A stretch of DNA of 64,000 bases. Source: Billgrantia lactosivorans. Lineage in GTDB: Bacteria > Pseudomonadota > Gammaproteobacteria > Pseudomonadales > Halomonadaceae. The translations under genes were made by a program, and so were the position numbers. Every line of letters begins with the position of its first letter. Position 1 is the first letter of the stretch. The stretch spans positions 124,001 through 188,000 of the forward strand of contig NZ_QHGY01000001.1 in the NCBI RefSeq assembly GCF_003254665.1, written 5' to 3'. Below are positions 46,422-54,124 of the stretch, piece by piece. The notes under the pieces are model-generated. The model had not been told where the DNA came from. It ran no database searches and was given only the letters and a program-made list of their open reading frames with translations.

Positions 46422-47875
46422 ATGACATGACCGCACTTTACGATCGGAATTCCCAGGCGCGGCCTAACGCCTCGCTGAAACCGTCCTGTGTGACGGGCAA
46501 CCTCTCCGTCGTCGCCTCGGGTGCCACCTCGGGTGAGCCGGTGCTGGCGTGGCTGGAGCGGATCCTGCTGGAGCGCTTCGGCGTGCCGCTGCAACTGGAG
46601 CGCGATGGCCCGGAACGGCTCTACCTGCGTCATGCCGAAGCGCCGGGACAGGTACTGTTCGACCGGCTGCAGCCGGGATTCTACCTGAGCGGCGGGGACC
46701 TGCCCCACTGCCAGTGGGACGCGGCGGCCGAGGGCTTTCACGCACCGCTCGACTTGCCGCTGCCGGCTCCCGGTGCCGCCAGCCTGCCACAGCCGCTGGT
46801 GGAGCCGATGGCGGGAGGCCTGACGGTCCACTACGACATCCTCGGCCTGACCTACTGGATGCTGTCGCGGCAGGAGGAGGTCGACGCCCAGGTGCTCGAC
46901 CGCCACTGTCGCTTCCCCGCCAGCGCCTCGCATGCCGGTCGCCACGGCTACCTCGACAGGCCGGTGGTCGACGAGTGGCTGGCGGTGCTGGGCCAGGTGA
47001 TCCATCGCCAGTGGCCGTGGGTGCAGCTGCGTCGGCATGCGTTCACGCAGCGCCCGACCCACGATGTCGACCGGCCGAGCCGCTATGGCTTCGCCCGCGA
47101 CATCAAGCTGGCCCGGGCCATGGTCGGCGATGCCCTGCTGCACCGTCGTCCCCAGGCCCTGGTGGTGGGTCCCTGGGTCCGCCTGAGCACCCGCCGTCGG
47201 CTGCATCCGCTGGATCCGCTCAACACCTTCGACTGGTTGATGGACGTCTCCGAGGGCCATGGCCTGAAGAGTGCCTTCTACTTCATCTGCGGCCGCACCG
47301 ATCCGCGCAAGGATGCCGACTACGAGCCGGAGCACCCGGCGATGCGTGACCTGATGCGGCGCCTCCACGCGCGCGGCCACGAGATCGGCCTGCACCCCAG
47401 CTACCATACCTTTCGCAACCCCAAGGAGCTGGCCAACGAAGCCCTGCGCCTGCGCCGGGTGTGCGCCGAGGAGGGCATCGAGCAGGCGGAGTGGGGCGGG
47501 CGCATGCACTATCTGCGCTGGCAGATGCCGCTGACGCTGCAGGGTTACGTGCAGGCCGGCCTGGATTACGACACCACGCTAGGTTATGCCGAGGCGCCCG
47601 GCTTTCGCTGCGGCACCTGCTTCGACTATCCCGCGTTCGACCCGGTCAAGGGCGAGCCGCTGGCGCTGCGCATCCGGCCGCTGATCGCCATGGAGGCGTC
47701 GGTGATCTCGCCGCTCTACCTCGGGCTCGGCACCGGTGAGGAGGCGTTCGAGTGCTTCAGCAGGCTCAAGGCGCGCTGCCGTGCCATGGGCGGGGTCTTC
47801 ACCCTGCTGTGGCACAACTCGGAACTGACGACGACCGACCAGCGCGCGCTCTACGAGCGCGTGCTGGACGCTTGA
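46418..47875 (+). CDS. Polysaccharide deacetylase-like protein with DUF7033-type N-terminus
   Basis: A 485-residue protein beginning GTG 46418 (GTGA overlap) or ATG 46427. The N-terminal half (LYLRHAEAPGQVLFDRLQPGFYLSGG ... FGLTYWMLSRQEE-like) resembles the region found before NodB-type deacetylases of exopolysaccharide loci. The C-terminal half has the metal-binding THDVD (about 221-225) and HARGHEIGLHPSYHTFRNP motif, and a late LLWHNSELTT with a catalytic-like His. Predicted to remove N-acetyl groups from the polymer. No signal peptide is seen, so it may act on lipid-linked units in the cytoplasm. Confidence 0.8.
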   Translation: MNDMTALYDRNSQARPNASLKPSCVTGNLSVVASGATSGEPVLAWLERILLERFGVPLQLERDGPERLYLRHAEAPGQVLFDRLQPGFYLSGGDLPHCQWDAAAEGFHAPLDLPLPAPGAASLPQPLVEPMAGGLTVHYDILGLTYWMLSRQEEVDAQVLDRHCRFPASASHAGRHGYLDRPVVDEWLAVLGQVIHRQWPWVQLRRHAFTQRPTHDVDRPSRYGFARDIKLARAMVGDALLHRRPQALVVGPWVRLSTRRRLHPLDPLNTFDWLMDVSEGHGLKSAFYFICGRTDPRKDADYEPEHPAMRDLMRRLHARGHEIGLHPSYHTFRNPKELANEALRLRRVCAEEGIEQAEWGGRMHYLRWQMPLTLQGYVQAGLDYDTTLGYAEAPGFRCGTCFDYPAFDPVKGEPLALRIRPLIAMEASVISPLYLGLGTGEEAFECFSRLKARCRAMGGVFTLLWHNSELTTTDQRALYERVLDA

Positions 47876-47894
47876 GCGACGCAGGGGTATCGGC

Positions 47895-49244
47895 ATGGTC
47901 CTGTCCGGTGATGCGTTGACGACGCGGGTTTCAGCCATCGGCTTCTTCGTGCTGTTCCCGGGTTTCATCCTCTATCACACCCTGGTGGCGATGGGGATGA
48001 TCCCGGCCCTGCTGGGTGGCCTGTTCGGTGTGGTGTCGGTGCTGCTGTTCATCGCCTACCTCGCGCTGCTGCCGTCCCAGCTCCAGGTGCTGCTGACCAC
48101 GACCCGCGGCTATGCCCTGGCGACGCTGTGCTTCTTTGTCTACGTGCTGCTGTGGGCGACGCTCAACTACGCCCTGAGCGGCGGCAGCGTGATGCGCGCG
48201 GCGCTGACGCAGACCGTCGAGACGCTGGTGCTGTGGCTGGTGCTGTTCGTGCTGGGCTATCGGGTTCCGCTCGACTCGCCGCGACTGGCACGCGCCTTCT
48301 GGATCGCCTTCGCGCTCATCGCCGGCTACCTGATGTTCCATGTCGCCACCACCGGCCAGTGGATGTTCTTCGCCCGGCGCATGCTCGAGGCCGAAGTCGA
48401 GGCGGGCGACAGCGTCTCCACCTACCAGGGCTATGCGCGTAGCGCGCTGGTGGTGCTGCTGTTCCTGATCGCCGTCAGCGAGCGCGCCATGGTACGCGCC
48501 GTGCTGATCGTGCTCGGTGCCTTCGTCATGTTCGTGCTCGGCGCGCGCTCCGAGCTGTATGCCTTCCTGTCGCTCTCGGCGCTGCTGCTGATGCTGTGGG
48601 CGGGCATGAGCGTCAAGTACATGTTCACGCTGCTGATGGTGGTCGCCGCGCTCATCGCGGTGGTGGCGAGCCAGTTCGAGGCGCTGGCCGGCAGCCGCCA
48701 GCTGCAGATCTTCGACCTGTCGGGCACCAGCTCCTGGCTGGCGCGCCAGAACCTTGGCCAGCGTGCCGTGGAGCAGATCCTTGCCAACCCGTTGCTGGGG
48801 CGCTTTGGCGGGCATATCGCCTCGGCGGAGGTGACCGGCGGCTATGCCCACAGCATGTTGTCGGCCTGGGTCAACTACGGGTTGCCGGGCTTCGCCATGT
48901 ACCTCGGCCTGAGCCTGTTTGCCTTCGTCGGTGCCGCCTATCGCCTGCTCTTCCTCGGCGATCGCGGCGCCGGCTGGGTGTTCGCCTTCTCCGTCAACTT
49001 CGTCTGCCTGCTGCTGATGGTGCTGGCCAAGCCGGTGTTCTGGCCGCTGCCGGCGCTCGGCTGGGGCGCCTTCGCCAATGCCCTCGTCGCTGCCCGCCAG
49101 GGCCTCGGCGGGGAGGAAGCGCGGCAGGCCGGCACGATCGGCACCCTCCGCGACGTACCGGGGCAGCATGACGCTGCCCGGGATCTACAAGGACGCAACG
49201 ACAATGAAAGTGGTTCACCTGACCTCCGCCCATCCACGCTATGA
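47895..49244 (+). CDS. Wzy-type polysaccharide polymerase (predicted)
   Basis: A 449-residue protein with about 10-11 transmembrane helices and a long periplasmic segment around 150-190, the usual layout of Wzy polymerases, which share little sequence. The ARSELYAFLSLSALLLML and RFGGHIASAEVTGGYAHSMLSAWVNYGLPGF regions recall O-antigen polymerase/ligase proteins. The polar C-terminal tail overlaps the next gene by 41 bp, so the end may be translated in two frames. Assignment rests on topology and on position between the flippase and the glycosyltransferases. Confidence 0.75.
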   Translation: MVLSGDALTTRVSAIGFFVLFPGFILYHTLVAMGMIPALLGGLFGVVSVLLFIAYLALLPSQLQVLLTTTRGYALATLCFFVYVLLWATLNYALSGGSVMRAALTQTVETLVLWLVLFVLGYRVPLDSPRLARAFWIAFALIAGYLMFHVATTGQWMFFARRMLEAEVEAGDSVSTYQGYARSALVVLLFLIAVSERAMVRAVLIVLGAFVMFVLGARSELYAFLSLSALLLMLWAGMSVKYMFTLLMVVAALIAVVASQFEALAGSRQLQIFDLSGTSSWLARQNLGQRAVEQILANPLLGRFGGHIASAEVTGGYAHSMLSAWVNYGLPGFAMYLGLSLFAFVGAAYRLLFLGDRGAGWVFAFSVNFVCLLLMVLAKPVFWPLPALGWGAFANALVAARQGLGGEEARQAGTIGTLRDVPGQHDAARDLQGRNDNESGSPDLRPSTL

Positions 49245-50322
49245 CACGCGCATCTTCCACAAGCAGTGTCGCTCGCTGGCCGCCGACGGCTATCCGGTGA
49301 CGCTGGTCGTCGCCGACGGCGAGGGGGACGAGGAGCGGGACGGGGTTTCCATCGTCGATGTCGGGCGGCTGCCCGGACGCTTCAATCGGGTGGTGAAGAC
49401 CACGCGTCGCGTCTTCGACCGGGCCAGGCGACTGGATGCCGATGTCTACCACCTGCACGACCCCGAGCTGATGCCAACGGGGCGGCGCCTCAAGCGGCTG
49501 GGCAAGCGCGTGGTCTACGACGCCCACGAGGACCTGCCGCGTCAGATGCTGGCCAAGCACTATCTGGGCAAGGTCACGCGACAGGTGCTGTCGCGCGGCG
49601 TCGAGGCCTACCAGCGGCGTGCCTGCCGCCACTTCGATGCCATCGTGGCGGCGACGCCCTACATCCGTGATCGCTTCGGTGAGTTTCATTCCCACGTCGT
49701 GGACGTCAACAACTACCCGATGCTGGGCGAGCTCGACGGCGCCTCCGACGCGCGCCTGAGCGCCACCGCGGGCGAATCGCTGTCGGTGTGCTACGTCGGC
49801 GGCATCGCCGAGGTTCGCGGTATCCGTGAGGTCGTGCGGGCGATGGAGAGGGTCGCGCACGAATGCCGGCTGCAGCTCGCCGGTGACTTCAAGACCCTGA
49901 CCCTGGAGCAGGAGGTGATGACCTATGCCGGCTGGGCGCGGGTCGAGGCGCACGGCTACCTCGATCGTGCCGGCGTGCGCCAGGTCATGGCCAGCTCCGT
50001 CGCCGGCCTGGTCACGCTCCACCCGATCATCAACTACCTCGATGCGCTGCCGGTGAAGATGTTCGAGTACATGAGCGCGGGGCTGCCGGTGATCGCCTCG
50101 AACTTCCCGCTGTGGCGGGGAATCGTCGAGGGCAGCGACTGCGGGCTGTGCGTCGATCCCCTCGATCCCGCGGCGATCGCCGAGGCGATCGATTACATCG
50201 TCAGCCATCCCGAGCGTGCCCGCGAGATGGGCAGGAATGGCCAGCGCGCCGTGACCGAGCGTTACAACTGGCAGCAGGAGGAATCCAAGCTGCTGGACAC
50301 CTATCGCGCGCTTTCCCGCTGA
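49204..50322 (+). CDS. Glycosyltransferase family 4
   Basis: A 372-residue retaining GT-B enzyme. The N-terminal VVHLTSAHPRYDTRIFHKQCRSLAADGYPVTLV and DVYHLHDPELMPTGRRLKRLGKRVVYDAHEDLPRQ are strong family phrases, and the donor-binding EX7E is in FEYMSAGLPVIASNFPLWRGIVEG. It adds one sugar to the lipid-linked repeat unit; the donor is unknown (UDP-diacetamidouronate would fit). The start at 49204 follows AAGGA and lies within the end of the polymerase gene. Confidence 0.88.
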   Translation: MKVVHLTSAHPRYDTRIFHKQCRSLAADGYPVTLVVADGEGDEERDGVSIVDVGRLPGRFNRVVKTTRRVFDRARRLDADVYHLHDPELMPTGRRLKRLGKRVVYDAHEDLPRQMLAKHYLGKVTRQVLSRGVEAYQRRACRHFDAIVAATPYIRDRFGEFHSHVVDVNNYPMLGELDGASDARLSATAGESLSVCYVGGIAEVRGIREVVRAMERVAHECRLQLAGDFKTLTLEQEVMTYAGWARVEAHGYLDRAGVRQVMASSVAGLVTLHPIINYLDALPVKMFEYMSAGLPVIASNFPLWRGIVEGSDCGLCVDPLDPAAIAEAIDYIVSHPERAREMGRNGQRAVTERYNWQQEESKLLDTYRALSR

Positions 50323-50333
50323 CCGAGGACCGC

Positions 50334-51584
50334 ATGAGACACGTCTGGATCCTGAACCACTATGCCAAGCACCCCGACGCGGCCGGCGGGGCGCGACACT
50401 ATCAGCTGGCGCGACACCTGCCGGCGCACGGCTGGTGCGCCACGCTGATCGCCTCCAGCGTCGATCACCCCAGCGGCGAGCAGCGGCTGGCGAAGGACGA
50501 GCCATGGCGGCTGGAGACCTTCGACGACGTGAGATTCCTGTGGCTGCGCACCTCGAGCTACCACGGCAACGGCGGCGGGCGCATGAAGAACATGCTGGAG
50601 TACGCCTGGCAGGCAGTGCGCCCGACGCGCCTGGCCGGCCTCGAGCGCCCCGACCTGGTCGTCGGTTCCAGCGTGCACCCCTTTGCGGCCCTGGCCGGCT
50701 GGTGGCTGGCGCGCCGCCACCGCGTACCGTTCGTGTTCGAGGTTCGTGACCTGTGGCCCCAGACCCTGATCGACATGGGCCGGCTGCGGGAGGGCGCGGC
50801 GATGACGCGAGGATTGCGCGCCCTGGAAACCTTTCTCTATCGCCGCGCGCGCCGTGTCCTCACCCTGCTGCCGCGGGCCGTGGACTACATCGCCCCGCTG
50901 GGCGTGCCCGAGGAGCGGGTGGTGTGGCTCTCCAACGGGGTCGACCTCGCCGAGTTTCCCACCCCCGTGCCGCCCGCGCAGCGGCCTCCCGAGATGCCGC
51001 TGACGCTGATGTACTTCGGCAGCCACGGCGAGGCCAACGGGCTTTCCGACCTGCTCGAGGCCATGGCCGTCATCAGGAAGGAGAGCCGCTCCGACGAGGT
51101 GCCGGTGAGGCTGCGCCTGGTCGGCGACGGGCCAGCCAAGCCCGAGCTGATCCGGCAGGCCGGCGAACTCGGGCTCGACGGCCGCTGGGTGCGCTTCGAG
51201 CCGCCGGTGCCCAAGCGCGAGATTCCGGCGCTGGCCCGCGAGGCCGACGCCTTCGTGATCACGGTGCGCGACCTGCCCCGGCTCTATCGCTTCGGCATCA
51301 GCATGAACAAGCTGTTCGACTACATGGCCGCCGCGCGCCCCGTGATCATCGCCTCCGCGGCGGTCAACGATCCCGTTGCCGAGGCGGGCGCCGGCATCAC
51401 CGTCCCGCCCGAGGACCCGCTGGCCCTGGCCGAGGCGATCAGGCGGCTGGTGGCCCTGACGCCGGAGGAGCGCGCGCGGATGGGGTGGGCGGGACGGACC
51501 CACGTGGAAGCCGTCTACGACTACCGGATCCTGGCCGAGCGCCTGGCCGGCATCATGAACGACGTCATGGATGAGAAGCAATGA
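50334..51584 (+). CDS. Glycosyltransferase family 4, WbuB-like
   Basis: A 416-residue GT-B enzyme. The opening HVWILNHYAKHPDAAGGARHYQLARHLPAHGW and VVGSSVHPFAALAGWWLARRHRVPFVFEVRDLWPQTLIDMG are characteristic of WbuB/WbpY-like transferases that add a sugar to an N-acetylated acceptor; C-terminal SMNKLFDYMAAARPVIIAS is the nucleotide-sugar motif. Its stop overlaps the sugar-phosphate transferase start (ATGA), the usual coupling of the second GT with the initiating enzyme. Confidence 0.88.
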   Translation: MRHVWILNHYAKHPDAAGGARHYQLARHLPAHGWCATLIASSVDHPSGEQRLAKDEPWRLETFDDVRFLWLRTSSYHGNGGGRMKNMLEYAWQAVRPTRLAGLERPDLVVGSSVHPFAALAGWWLARRHRVPFVFEVRDLWPQTLIDMGRLREGAAMTRGLRALETFLYRRARRVLTLLPRAVDYIAPLGVPEERVVWLSNGVDLAEFPTPVPPAQRPPEMPLTLMYFGSHGEANGLSDLLEAMAVIRKESRSDEVPVRLRLVGDGPAKPELIRQAGELGLDGRWVRFEPPVPKREIPALAREADAFVITVRDLPRLYRFGISMNKLFDYMAAARPVIIASAAVNDPVAEAGAGITVPPEDPLALAEAIRRLVALTPEERARMGWAGRTHVEAVYDYRILAERLAGIMNDVMDEKQ

Positions 51585-52180
51585 AGCGACTGTTCGATAT
51601 CGTGGTTTCCCTGATGGCCCTGGTGCTGCTCTCGCCGCTGATGCTCGCGCTGGCCGTGCTGGTGCGACTGCGGCTCGGCGCACCGGTGCTGTTTCGCCAG
51701 ACCCGTCCGGGCCGCCACGGCCGCCCGTTCGAGATGATCAAGTTTCGCACCATGCTGGACGCCGTCGGGCGTGACGGCACGCCGCTGCCCGACGCCGCGC
51801 GCCTGACACCCCTGGGGCAGCGGCTGCGGGCCAGCAGCCTCGATGAGCTGCCGGAGCTGTGGAACGTGCTCAAGGGCGACATGAGCCTGGTCGGCCCACG
51901 CCCGCTGCTGATGGAGTACCTGCCGCGCTACACGCCACGCCAGGCACGCCGTCACGAGGTGCGTCCGGGAGTGACCGGCTGGGCCCAGGTCAACGGTCGC
52001 AACGCGCTCAGCTGGGAGCAGAAGTTCGAGCTCGACGTGTGGTACGTCGACAACCGTACGCTGTGGCTCGACCTGCGCATACTGCTGCTGACGGTGAAGA
52101 AAGTGGTGGTTCGCGAAGGCATCGCCCATGACGGCGATGTCGCCATGCCCAGGTTCCGTGGAGGTCATCATCATGAGTAA
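51581..52180 (+). CDS. pglC: Initiating sugar-1-phosphate transferase (PglC-like)
   Basis: A 199-residue small monotopic phosphoglycosyl transferase. One N-terminal reentrant helix (LFDIVVSLMALVLLSPLMLALAVLV) is followed by RQTRPGRHGRPFEMIKFRTM, the catalytic Asp-Glu in SSLDELPELWNVLKGDMSLVGPRPLLMEYLPRY, and RPGVTGWAQVNGRN. This is the PglC size class, which moves phospho-diNAcBac (or a related sugar) to undecaprenyl phosphate. The adjacent PglD/PglE/PglF-like genes support a bacillosamine-type donor. Overlaps pglD by 8 bp. Confidence 0.9.
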   Translation: MKRLFDIVVSLMALVLLSPLMLALAVLVRLRLGAPVLFRQTRPGRHGRPFEMIKFRTMLDAVGRDGTPLPDAARLTPLGQRLRASSLDELPELWNVLKGDMSLVGPRPLLMEYLPRYTPRQARRHEVRPGVTGWAQVNGRNALSWEQKFELDVWYVDNRTLWLDLRILLLTVKKVVVREGIAHDGDVAMPRFRGGHHHE

Positions 52181-52892
52181 TCGCCGCCGTCTCGCCATCC
52201 TCGGGGCCAGTGGCCACGGCAAGGTGGTGGCCGACATCGCCATCCAGGCCGGCTGGCAGGACCTGGTGTTCTACGATGATGCCTGGCCGGAGAAGACCCG
52301 CCACGAGCACTGGGAGGTGCAGGGCAGCTTGCCGATGCTGCTCAACGATCTGGCGGACTTCGAGGGCGTGGTGGTGGCCATTGGCCATAACGCCATCCGC
52401 GAGGCCAAGCTCGATGCCCTGCTGGCGCACGGTGCCAGCATCGTCTCGCTGGTGCATCCGCGGGCCACGGTCAGCCCGATGGCGCGACTCGGCCCGGGGT
52501 GCGTGGTCATGGCGGGGGCGATCATCAACGCCTTTGCCGAGCTCGGCATGGGCAGCATCGTCAACACCGCCGCCAGCGTCGATCACGACTGCCGGCTAGG
52601 CGCCTGCGTGCACGTCGCGCCGGGTGCCAACGTGGCCGGCGACGTGGAGATCGGCCGCACCAGTTGGGTCGGTGCCGGGGCCGTGGTGCGCCAGGGGGTG
52701 GCCATCGGCGAGGCGGTGATGGTCGGGGCCGGCGCGGCCGTGGTCTCCGACATCGCGGGCAACCTCGTCGTGGCCGGCGTGCCGGCACGCCCGCTGGCAT
52801 CGTCGGAGGGCGACGACGATGACAATGACCCGCCACCCAAGGCCTCGAACGTGCTGCGCTTCGACCTGATTTCACCGCAAGGGAGAACCTGA
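52173..52892 (+). CDS. pglD: Sugar O/N-acetyltransferase (PglD-like)
   Basis: A 239-residue NeuD/PglD-family enzyme. It has a Rossmann-like start (LAILGASGHGKVVADIAIQAG) and a left-handed beta-helix with hexapeptide repeats and the catalytic His in VNTAASVDHDCRLGACVHVAPGANVAGDV. It acetylates the 4-amino group of UDP-4-amino-sugar using acetyl-CoA. The last 27 residues form an unusual acidic, proline-containing tail beyond the family end. Its stop overlaps the aminotransferase start by one base. Confidence 0.88.
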   Translation: MSNRRRLAILGASGHGKVVADIAIQAGWQDLVFYDDAWPEKTRHEHWEVQGSLPMLLNDLADFEGVVVAIGHNAIREAKLDALLAHGASIVSLVHPRATVSPMARLGPGCVVMAGAIINAFAELGMGSIVNTAASVDHDCRLGACVHVAPGANVAGDVEIGRTSWVGAGAVVRQGVAIGEAVMVGAGAAVVSDIAGNLVVAGVPARPLASSEGDDDDNDPPPKASNVLRFDLISPQGRT

Positions 52893-54073
52893 TGCTCAAC
52901 GGCCCCTTTTCCCCCTGGCCCGCCTATACCCGCGAAGAGGCCGACGCGGTGGCCCGCGTGCTGCTCTCCAACCGGGTCAACTACTGGACCGGCAACGAGT
53001 GTCGCGACTTCGAACGTGAGTTTGCCCGCTTTGCCGACAGCGACTACGCCATCGCCGTGGCCAACGGCACCGTCGCCCTCGACCTCGCCCTGCGCGGCCT
53101 CGGCATCGGCGAGGATCCTGCCGACGAGGTGATCGTCACTTCGCGCACCTTCCTGGCCTCCGCCTCGAGCATCGTCACGTCGGGCGCCAGGCCGGTGTTC
53201 GCCGACGTCGATCGCGACACGCAGAACGTCACCGCCGCGAGCGTGGCGGAGAGGATCACACCGCACACCCGGGCTATCGTCGCCGTGCACCTGGCAGGCT
53301 GGCCGTGCGAGATGGAGCCGCTCATGGCCCTCGCCGAGCGCCACGGGCTCCACGTGATCGAGGACTGTGCCCAGGCCCACGGGGCGCGCTACCGGGGAGC
53401 CAGCGTGGGCAGCATCGGTCATGTCGGCTGCTGGTCGTTCTGCCAGGACAAGATCATGACCTCCGGCGGCGAGGGCGGCATGGTCACCACCAGCGATGCC
53501 GACCTGTGGCGTCGCATGTGGGCCTACAAGGACCACGGCAAGAGCTGGGAGGCGGTCTACGAGCGCGACCATCCCCCCGGCTTCCGTTGGCTCCACGAGA
53601 GCTTCGGCACCAACTGGCGGCTTACCGAGATGCAGGCCGCCATCGGCCGTATCCAGCTCGAGCGCATGCCGCAATGGAAGGCGGCCAGGCAGGCCAATGC
53701 GGGGCGTATCTGGCGGGTCGCGGCCGGCTGCGGCGCCCTGCGCGTGCCCGAGGTGCCGCCTCACTGCGAGCATGCGGCCTACAAGTGCTACGTCTTCGTC
53801 GAGCCCGAGCGGCTGGCGGCGGGCTGGGATCGCGACCGTATCGTGGCCGAGATCAACGCCGCCGGGGTCCCGTGCTTCACCGGCTCCTGCTCCGAGGTGT
53901 ACCGCGAGAAGGCCTTCGACGGCACCGGCTGGCGCCCTGAAGCGCCGCTGCCCGTCGCCCGCGAGCTGGCTGAGACCAGCCTGATGTTCCTCTGTCACCC
54001 GACATTGACCGAGGACGAGATCGAGCGGACCTGTGCGGTACTCGACAAGGTCATGGCGCGGGCCAGCGCCTGA
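52892..54073 (+). CDS. pglE: DegT/DnrJ/EryC1 aminotransferase (PglE-like)
   Basis: A 393-residue PLP enzyme that aminates C4 of a 4-keto sugar nucleotide. It has VANGTVALDLALRGLG, EDCAQAHGARYRGASVGSIGHVGCWSFCQDKIMTSGGEGGM (the PLP lysine is in QDKIM) and a C-terminal CHPTLTEDEIERT. With the PglF-like dehydratase downstream and PglD upstream it completes UDP-2,4-diacetamido-2,4,6-trideoxyhexose synthesis. Distinct from the WbpE domain encoded at 40663-41748. Confidence 0.9.
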   Translation: MLNGPFSPWPAYTREEADAVARVLLSNRVNYWTGNECRDFEREFARFADSDYAIAVANGTVALDLALRGLGIGEDPADEVIVTSRTFLASASSIVTSGARPVFADVDRDTQNVTAASVAERITPHTRAIVAVHLAGWPCEMEPLMALAERHGLHVIEDCAQAHGARYRGASVGSIGHVGCWSFCQDKIMTSGGEGGMVTTSDADLWRRMWAYKDHGKSWEAVYERDHPPGFRWLHESFGTNWRLTEMQAAIGRIQLERMPQWKAARQANAGRIWRVAAGCGALRVPEVPPHCEHAAYKCYVFVEPERLAAGWDRDRIVAEINAAGVPCFTGSCSEVYREKAFDGTGWRPEAPLPVARELAETSLMFLCHPTLTEDEIERTCAVLDKVMARASA

Positions 54074-54124
54074 CGCCCTGGAAACAGGCGGGCGCCTCGG
54101 TGCCCGCAGTCATGGAGAGACGAC

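Noticed and set aside
43214..47875. Exosortase/PEP-CTERM system
   Set aside because: The AsnB-like, FemAB-like and deacetylase genes recall such loci, but no exosortase, PEP-CTERM protein or PrsK/PrsR pair is present.
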